This document shows, piece after piece, positions 4,369 to 8,353 of a stretch of 8,353 nucleotides of DNA (positions are counted from its first letter, which is position 1; each line of letters opens with the position of its first letter). This DNA is from JACPIL01 sp964362365. GTDB taxonomy: Archaea; Nanobdellota; Nanobdellia; Woesearchaeales; GW2011-AR9. The translations under genes and the position numbers were made by a program. A model generated the notes under the pieces. The model was not told the origin of the DNA. It saw nothing but the letters and a program-made list of their open reading frames with translations, and made no database searches. The stretch lies in assembly GCA_964362365.1 (NCBI GenBank), contig CAYIEF010000044.1:1-8353 (forward strand), given 5' to 3'.

Positions 4369-5043
4369 ATGATGGAAAAGATTTTAGTCTTATTGTTAAG
4401 TTTGTCCATCTTCTTGACTGCCTGTAGTACGAAGTATGTTTGTACAGACAGCAGTACGGTTTCTGATCCTGCCTTATGTCTGCAGCAGAAGGATGGCAAA
4501 CTTGTGGTTACATCGGGACTTACCGTAGAGGAGTTGTTGATGAAAAGTAAGAACGTGGAAAGCATGTCTTATGCATATAAGCGGGCCGATAAGCCCTTAG
4601 AAAAACCTGTAAATGTTTGGATCAAAAAATTGATCATAAAACAAAGGCTCGATGTGCAAAGGGAAATTCTTAACAAGAATACCATGGATGTTATTGTATT
4701 TGATACCGGCGAAAAAACAGCTCAGGCTTACTGTGAAAGCCAACGATACTGTCTTAAAACTGGTGATGCGGGAACAGTTGAGTATGATCAATATTATGTT
4801 AAAACTCCCTTAGATTGGATTGATGGAGTAACTTCTGCAGAGAAGATTTCAGAAGCACTGATTGATAATAGAAAGGTATGGCAGTTGCGAACTACAGAAG
4901 GTGTCAGTTTGTGGGTGGATACATATTATGGCGTCCCTTTACGGGTGGATGCGGAAAATGAACGACATGAGTTTCAGAATGCTCTTTTTAACGGTGTAGG
5001 AGAGAAAGATGTTGGGTTTATAGAAAGAGATTTAGTTAAATAA
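4369..5043 (+). CDS. Putative archaeal lipoprotein of unknown function
   Basis: 224 aa from ATG 4369; ATG 4372 follows directly and is equally possible. GTG 4354 would add residues ahead of the signal peptide and is less likely. Numbering from 4372: K3 then a hydrophobic core 4-15 and a lipobox L15-T-A-C18, so C18 is probably lipid-modified at the outer membrane face. Directly after it, Y-V-C24-T-D-S-S-T-V-S-D-P-A-L-C36 resembles a short two-Cys motif I recall from other DPANN lipoproteins. C121 and C127 form a second close pair. The C-terminal part has alternating beta-like segments (V169-W-Q-L-R173, V178-S-L-W-V182, V188-P-L-R-V192) reminiscent of LolA/LppX-type lipoprotein folds, a weak resemblance only. 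It is divergent from selU and ends 16 nt from the convergent zinc-ribbon gene. Confidence 0.85.
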   Translation: MMEKILVLLLSLSIFLTACSTKYVCTDSSTVSDPALCLQQKDGKLVVTSGLTVEELLMKSKNVESMSYAYKRADKPLEKPVNVWIKKLIIKQRLDVQREILNKNTMDVIVFDTGEKTAQAYCESQRYCLKTGDAGTVEYDQYYVKTPLDWIDGVTSAEKISEALIDNRKVWQLRTTEGVSLWVDTYYGVPLRVDAENERHEFQNALFNGVGEKDVGFIERDLVK

Positions 5044-5059
5044 ACCGTGTGTGCATTTT

Positions 5060-5350
5060 TCACAACAAATCCTTAACCGAATGAACTTGTTCTACCACTT
5101 GATCCTGCTTGCTGCAGTAAGGGCATAATGTTCCCAATGATTTGAACTTATACTTGCAGCGGCCGCAGAAGTATTCTCTTTTGACTTGCGGTTTTTCTTG
5201 CGGTCCTAATCCTAATTCTTTATTGACGCTGTAGCAGCCTCGGCAGCGGTATTTCAGGTCTCTTGAGCCGCTGACTGCTGCGAAAGTATCCAACTTGTTT
5301 ACAGATTTTCCACAGTCCGAACATTGCACCTGGGTATTAGAGAGCATCAT
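5060..5350 (-). CDS. Double zinc-ribbon protein
   Basis: A 96-aa protein. Two Cys4 sites are clear: C10-x2-C13 with C36-x2-C39, and C62-x2-C65 with C76-x2-C79, each spaced like a zinc ribbon. The linker (48-58) is Gly/Pro/Lys-rich, and there is no membrane segment or enzyme motif. Such small archaeal proteins may bind DNA, RNA or protein partners in transcription or translation, or serve as adaptors; nothing here decides which. ATG 5350 is followed by a second ATG at 5347. There is no Shine-Dalgarno site, and a TATA box 30 nt upstream of ATG 5350 suggests a leaderless mRNA. It is divergent from the TVP38 gene across a structured intergenic region, and convergent with the lipoprotein gene. Confidence 0.85.
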   Translation of the reverse strand: MMLSNTQVQCSDCGKSVNKLDTFAAVSGSRDLKYRCRGCYSVNKELGLGPQEKPQVKREYFCGRCKYKFKSLGTLCPYCSKQDQVVEQVHSVKDLL

Positions 5351-5372
5351 GCTTAGGTGGAATAGTCTTTAC

Positions 5373-5380
5373 TATAAAAA
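5373..5380 (-). promoter_or_regulatory. TATA box of the zinc-ribbon gene
   Basis: TTTTTATA on the minus strand begins 30 nt before ATG 5350, the spacing for a leaderless archaeal transcript. Confidence 0.5.
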
Positions 5381-5439
5381 TTTGTGTTACCCCTGCTAAG
5401 GTAAAGGTAATGGTTTAATAATTTTCCAGCACGCCAACT

Positions 5440-5546
5440 TGCGGCTGTCACCCCTCAAGTCACTTCGTTCGTGACTTTCCTAACGGAAAGCTTCGGGGTG
5501 CCGAGTAGGGCAAATGTGAAACGAAGTGGAACATTTGACCGTCGCA
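5440..5546. ncRNA. Multi-branched structured element between divergent genes
   Basis: The 280-nt spacer 5351-5630 contains no gene. Its centre folds by eye into a nested, branched structure: closing stem TGCGGC/GTCGCA (5440-5445 with 5541-5546, one G-U); inner stem CACCCC/GGGGTG (5449-5454 with 5495-5500) enclosing hairpins AAGTCAC/GTGACTT (5457-5463 with 5471-5477) and CTTTCC-TAAC-GGAAAG (5475-5490), which share bases 5475-5477; and a further hairpin CAAATGT/ACATTTG (5511-5517 with 5531-5537). CGGC/GCCG (5442-5445 with 5500-5503) is an alternative pairing. The part at 5458-5490 recurs inverted at 1543-1575. It may be a small non-coding RNA, a palindromic mobile element or a regulatory structure for either flanking gene. 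No tRNA, SRP or RNase P signature was seen. Confidence 0.4.
5458..5490 (+). repeat. 33-nt double-hairpin repeat, copy B
   Basis: It matches the reverse complement of 1543-1575 at 30 of 33 positions. The AGTCAC/GTGACT hairpin and its 7-nt loop are identical in both copies. The neighbouring stem has swapped G-C for C-G while still pairing, and one tetraloop base differs. Confidence 0.75.
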
Positions 5547-5598
5547 CCGCCACATACGTAGAAATAGTTTTTATCTAATGACCAAAATCTCCTCAAAG

Positions 5599-5606
5599 TT
5601 TATATA
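5599..5606 (+). promoter_or_regulatory. TATA box of the TVP38-CCA operon
   Basis: TTTATATA begins 32 nt before ATG 5631, preceded by TCAAAG. There is no Shine-Dalgarno site between it and the start, so transcription probably begins at or next to the ATG. Confidence 0.7.
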
Positions 5607-5630
5607 CAATAATTTCTTTTCTTTAGCAGT

Positions 5631-6404
5631 ATGAAAAAATGGGGCCGCTGGATCAAATTATTGTTCTTAATTACTATTTTGGCCTTGTTATTTTGGTGGA
5701 TTGCCCAAAGCGATATCGTACAAGAATCATTGGCTGACCCCGAAGAGCTGCGCTGGTTCATTTTACGCTTCGGCATTCTTGCGCCCCTGGGCCTGATCGT
5801 CCTGCAGGTATTTCAGACTATGGCCTCTATAATCCCTTCTCAGCTTACTACGATTTTGGCGGGATTTATTTTTGGGCCATTGTGGGGATTAGTATACAGC
5901 CTGATCGGGGCTTTTCTCGGTTCGCTGTTTATTTTCTTGATCTCCCGCAAATACGGCAACAAGATCGCTTCCTTTTTCTTTACAGAAGAAGAGATCGGCC
6001 ATTTTATCTTGTTCTTTAAGCAGAAAAAATTGTTAGCGTTATTCATGGCGCGAATTGCGCCGCTTTTCCCCAACGATTTAGTAAGTTTCTCTGCGGCGCT
6101 TACCGACATCTCTTTGTTCCATTTCAATCTTGTTTCTACCGCGGGATTTATGGTGCAGATGATCTTGCTGACATTTTTTGGAGCTGAACTGCGAGAAGGG
6201 TATTTCACTCTTCCATTGCAGGTCATAACTCTAGTGATCAGCTTTATGCTGGCCTTATTCCTTTTTAAAGAAAAAATACATAAAATACTTATACAGGATC
6301 TCAAGTTATTAGAGAAAGGGGAAAAAACTGTCCGACAGGTTTTGTGGAAAGAAGCTCGGAAAGTGAAACATGAAATCAGTACTGCAAAACATAAAGCCAA
6401 GTAA
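5631..6404 (+). CDS. TVP38/TMEM64 (VTT/DedA) family membrane protein
   Basis: A 257-aa integral membrane protein. Hydrophobic segments lie near 9-25, 44-64, 72-105 (probably two re-entrant or spanning pieces), 160-184 and 193-213. Family marks are the Gly-rich stretch A77-G-F-I-F-G-P-L-W-G86 leading to G93 and G97, then S105-R-K-Y-G109, and the A140-R-I-A-P-L-F-P-N-D149 segment with conserved R141. VTT/DedA proteins are implicated in lipid scrambling or transport and membrane homeostasis; the substrate here cannot be told. The tail (213-257) is Lys-rich and cytosolic or peripheral. ATG 5631 is set by the TATA box 32 nt upstream. The 3' end overlaps the CCA enzyme gene by 35 nt, so they form an operon. 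Confidence 0.9.
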   Translation: MKKWGRWIKLLFLITILALLFWWIAQSDIVQESLADPEELRWFILRFGILAPLGLIVLQVFQTMASIIPSQLTTILAGFIFGPLWGLVYSLIGAFLGSLFIFLISRKYGNKIASFFFTEEEIGHFILFFKQKKLLALFMARIAPLFPNDLVSFSAALTDISLFHFNLVSTAGFMVQMILLTFFGAELREGYFTLPLQVITLVISFMLALFLFKEKIHKILIQDLKLLEKGEKTVRQVLWKEARKVKHEISTAKHKAK

Positions 6405-7629
6405 GGAAGAGGAGAAGAGATTTACTGCTGCGGCAGCTTCGTTTCTCAAGACACTGAATGCTGCTCTTGCTTCGCTCTCTGCGAAGGCTATCCTCGGCGG
6501 TAGCGGAGCAAAAGGAACCTGGCTTTCTGGAAGCCATGACGTGGATATTTTTGTGTGGTTTGATTTGAAGAAGTATGAAAGCGCATCAGCAGAACTTTCT
6601 AATCTGTTGGAGAAAGCGTTGAAGAAAGCGTTTCCTAAAGTAAAAGTAGAAGGTTTGCATGGAAGCAGGGATTACTTTCAATTGTCTTATCAAGGATTGG
6701 TATTCGAAGTTGTCCCTATCCTGAAGATCGGCAAAGCAGAACAAGCGCGCAATATTACAGATATCTCTCCATTGCATTCGGCTTGGGTGAACAAGCGTGC
6801 GGCTAAGGTTAAGGATGATATTCGACTACTGAAACAGTTCTGCAAAGCAAACAATCTGTACGGTGCAGAGTCCTATATCGGAGGATTTAGCGGATATGTG
6901 TTGGAGATTTTGACTGCACATTACGGTTCATTTGAAAAAGTTTTGAAAGCAGCACAGAGATGGAAGGAAAAAGAGGTCGTGGATCCTTCAAAATTTTATC
7001 CGACTCAAGAGATGGCCTTGTTTCACATCAATACTTCTAAATTACAGTCTCCGTTGATTGTGGTCGATCCGGTGGACAAAACCAGGAATGCAGCGGCCGC
7101 GCTGACTATGGAGAAATTTTTACTGTTTAAGGAACTGGCAAAGAAATACTTGCAGAAACCAGCGGAAGAATTTTTTGTGAAAGAGAAAATGACAGTAGAT
7201 TCTTTGCGGCAGAAGTACAAAGGGAAAGGAACATTAGTGTTGGTAACTGTTGCGCCGGTGGAAGGGAAGAAAGATGCGGTTGGAGCTAAATTATTGAAAG
7301 TGTTTGAATTTCTGCGGGGGAGATTGCAAGGATTTGGATTACTAGAAGGCGGCTGGGTCTGGGATAAAGGACAGGATGCATTGTTTTTTTTTGTAGCCAA
7401 GAAAAAAGAATTGCCTGAATTCGAAATACGCGTTGGTCCGCCGTTGAAAATGAAAGAATACGTTGATGATTTCAAGAAGAAAAACAAGAATACTTTTGAA
7501 GAGAAAGGCCGAGTGATGGCTAAAGTGAAAGTAAAGAATCCTATGTTACATGATTTTGCGAACGCTTTGTTGAAAGAAGAGTATGTTAAGGAGAGAGTTG
7601 GGAAGGTTGAGAAGGTGGAAGTGGATTAA
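6370..7629 (+). CDS. cca: CCA-adding enzyme (archaeal class I tRNA nucleotidyltransferase)
   Basis: A 419-aa protein, near the usual archaeal length. It adds or repairs the 3' CCA of tRNAs from CTP and ATP without a template. Seen: the nucleotidyltransferase signature G44-S-G then W-L-S-G-S-H-D57-V-D59; a third-carboxylate segment V-F-E113-V-V-P; S133-P-L-H-S-A-W-V140; Y164-G-A-E then G172-F-S-G-Y-V-L-E179; and D233-P-V-D-K-T-R-N-A-A-A-A-L245, all matching the order in the Archaeoglobus enzyme. Third carboxylate is Glu where Archaeoglobus has Asp110. No other Met follows until residue 247, and ATG 6370 gives a normal N-terminus. GGAAAGTG just before it is a weak ribosome site, and coupling to the overlapping upstream gene is likely. 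The stop codon interlocks with that of the convergent minus-strand gene. Confidence 0.95.
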   Translation: MKSVLQNIKPSKEEEKRFTAAAASFLKTLNAALASLSAKAILGGSGAKGTWLSGSHDVDIFVWFDLKKYESASAELSNLLEKALKKAFPKVKVEGLHGSRDYFQLSYQGLVFEVVPILKIGKAEQARNITDISPLHSAWVNKRAAKVKDDIRLLKQFCKANNLYGAESYIGGFSGYVLEILTAHYGSFEKVLKAAQRWKEKEVVDPSKFYPTQEMALFHINTSKLQSPLIVVDPVDKTRNAAAALTMEKFLLFKELAKKYLQKPAEEFFVKEKMTVDSLRQKYKGKGTLVLVTVAPVEGKKDAVGAKLLKVFEFLRGRLQGFGLLEGGWVWDKGQDALFFFVAKKKELPEFEIRVGPPLKMKEYVDDFKKKNKNTFEEKGRVMAKVKVKNPMLHDFANALLKEEYVKERVGKVEKVEVD

Positions 7630-8129
7630 TCTCGTGTATTCTTCGTATGTTTCTTCTTTCTCCCATGATGCACTTTCATAAACAATCTGGATTTCGTTAC
7701 CACTCTCAGAATCCTAGCTCCTATCCGCACCACTTTTCCACTTTTGGCTAGTATTTTTGTACTCTTGCTGGCTTCTACCGTTTCATGTAAGATCGCTTGC
7801 CCTAAGGTCAATCGTTCTGTAGCAAGGGCAATTCTATATGTAGATTCAACCACCTTGAAAAAAATAACGAAAGGGAACACGGCTAAGAGGTCTAACCAAT
7901 AATTCTTGAAAAAGAACTTGGCGTTCTTTGCTTTCTTAGCGAGAAAGAGCAGGTCAATGATAAAAACAGTGATCACCAAGGCATCTGCTATTTTGACAAT
8001 CAATTCAACAGTATGGTTTTCTACATGGACAAACAATTCAAATATAATGATGCCCAAGAGGAGCACTAAGGCGAAGGGAATAAGTTTGCTGTTGTAATGT
8101 TCTACCTTTTCTAAGAATTCTTCCATCAT
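7626..8129 (-). CDS. Voltage-sensor-like membrane protein without a pore domain
   Basis: 167 aa from ATG 8129; ATG 8126 follows directly. Membrane segments: 17-35 (S1-like, with E31), 45-64 (S2-like, with D49 and D59), and 72-91 (S3-like), whose F73-F-K-N-Y-W-L-D80-L-L-A-V-F-P-F87 closely resembles the S2-S3 region of voltage-gated cation channels. After a polar stretch (92-124) comes a basic helix 125-152 with K132, R135, R139, R142, K146 and R148, S4-like but with mixed 3/4 spacing where strict triplets are usual. No S5-S6 or selectivity filter (T-x-G-Y-G) is present. The tail 155-167 is very basic. It could be a stand-alone voltage sensor, a truncated channel or a channel accessory subunit. 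It is tail-to-tail with cca, overlapping by 4 nt at TTAA. Confidence 0.7.
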   Translation of the reverse strand: MMEEFLEKVEHYNSKLIPFALVLLLGIIIFELFVHVENHTVELIVKIADALVITVFIIDLLFLAKKAKNAKFFFKNYWLDLLAVFPFVIFFKVVESTYRIALATERLTLGQAILHETVEASKSTKILAKSGKVVRIGARILRVVTKSRLFMKVHHGRKKKHTKNTRD

Positions 8130-8148
8130 GAGAAGGATAATTTTATGA

Positions 8149-8156
8149 TTTTTAAA
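8149..8156 (-). promoter_or_regulatory. Putative TATA box of the voltage-sensor-like gene
   Basis: TTTAAAAA on the minus strand begins 27 nt before ATG 8129 and 30 nt before ATG 8126. This is a weak box, but at the leaderless spacing seen elsewhere in the window. No Shine-Dalgarno site is present. Confidence 0.4.
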
Positions 8157-8198
8157 TGATTTGGAAAAGAAGAAAAGATGAAATGTAAAAGATTTTTG

Positions 8199-8254
8199 AA
8201 AAACCGCCTTGGCCGCTCGGCTCGCCTCGCCTTAAGGCCTAGGCGGCGGTTTTT
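8199..8254. terminator. GC-rich hairpin flanked by A- and T-runs
   Basis: AAAAACCGCC (8199-8208) pairs perfectly with GGCGGTTTTT (8245-8254). TTGGCC (8209-8214) pairs further inside with GGCCTA (8236-8241) with one mismatch and a 3-nt bulge on the right arm; CGCCT/AGGCG (8224-8228 with 8241-8245) and GCCTTAAGGC at the tip are alternative inner pairs. T-runs on both strands make it look like a two-way intrinsic-type terminator. No gene in view ends here, since the minus gene starts at 8129 and a possible plus gene starts at 8331, so an insulating role or a non-coding palindromic element is equally possible. Confidence 0.5.
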
Positions 8255-8300
8255 CTTTATTCCTATACAGTAAAAACATCTATTTTTCACACCCCAAAAC

Positions 8301-8308
8301 TATAAATA
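8301..8308 (+). promoter_or_regulatory. TATA box for a gene at the right edge
   Basis: TATAAATA begins 30 nt before ATG 8331, the same spacing as the other leaderless genes here. Confidence 0.45.
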
Positions 8309-8330
8309 TCTCTTCATATTTTCTGGGCTT

Positions 8331-8353
8331 ATGGTGGATGATTTACGCATACA
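8331..8353 (+). CDS. Possible start of a gene cut by the right edge
   Basis: ATG 8331 begins an open frame (MVDDLRI) that runs off the window after seven complete codons. The only support is the TATA box 30 nt upstream, which matches the leaderless pattern of the neighbours. There is no Shine-Dalgarno site. The product cannot be named. Confidence 0.4.

Noticed and set aside
5430..5560. tRNA or known housekeeping RNA in the structured intergenic region
   Set aside because: No T-loop motif, no acceptor-stem pairing with tRNA spacing, and too short for RNase P or SRP RNA.
5840..6400. 186-codon open frame on the minus strand opposite the TVP38 gene
   Set aside because: The plus-strand frame has clear family motifs and a well-placed TATA box; the antisense frame has no recognisable features and no promoter.
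7023..7487. 154-codon open frame on the minus strand opposite cca
   Set aside because: It is antisense to a well-recognised enzyme gene and rich in Ser, Asn and Phe, as expected from reading A-rich coding DNA backwards.
8178..8275. Short ATG frame running through the GC-rich hairpin
   Set aside because: It would encode about 31 mostly basic residues, created by the hairpin sequence itself; no ribosome site or TATA box at a suitable distance.

Overview
The window looks like part of a DPANN-type archaeal genome, most plausibly Woesearchaeota/Pacearchaeota-like. Four things point there: TTTATAT-type TATA boxes at archaeal spacing; GAGGTG Shine-Dalgarno sites that fit an archaeal 16S 3' end; an archaeal (class I) CCA-adding enzyme; and small secreted proteins with a hydrophobic N-terminus, a GKITGNAFA-like motif and a Cys-rich DSDGG domain, a style I associate from memory with these lineages. 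No 16S or other lineage marker is present, so the phylum is inferred.

Left third (1-2570): a tandem array of small secreted or membrane-anchored Cys-rich proteins. There are five complete paralogues (about 103 aa each) plus the 3' end of a diverged sixth at the left edge. Each complete gene has its own TATA box, a leader of about 25 nt with a GAGGTG site, and usually a downstream T-tract, so each seems to be its own transcription unit. The array is mosaic. The 3' half of paralogue 1 plus the promoter and start of paralogue 2 (437-723) recurs almost unchanged at 2291-2577. There it forms the 3' half of paralogue 5 and the promoter, leader and start codon of an unrelated secreted protein with a nidogen-like (NIDO) domain (2568-3284). 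The NIDO protein ends early and overlaps the next gene tail to tail.

Middle (3259-5350): a minus-strand full-length SelU (tRNA 2-selenouridine synthase: rhodanese plus P-loop domain); a divergently transcribed lipoprotein of unknown function; and a minus-strand 96-aa protein with two Cys4 zinc ribbons.

Right third (5351-8353): a roughly 280-nt intergenic region with a structured element; a TVP38/TMEM64 (VTT/DedA) membrane protein overlapping a CCA-adding enzyme gene by 35 nt; a convergent minus-strand small membrane protein resembling a voltage-sensor domain without a pore; a strong GC-rich hairpin; and the possible start of another gene at the right edge.

Most unexpected: a 33-nt double-hairpin sequence occurs twice in opposite orientation (1543-1575 and 5458-5490). 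It differs at three positions, and two of those form a compensatory G-C to C-G swap in one stem. Both copies lie inside an enclosing stem, which suggests a structured RNA or palindromic element under structural constraint. A second contrast is in translation starts: the array genes use leaders with GAGGTG, while nearly all other genes have a TATA box 27-34 nt before the start codon, as expected for leaderless mRNAs.
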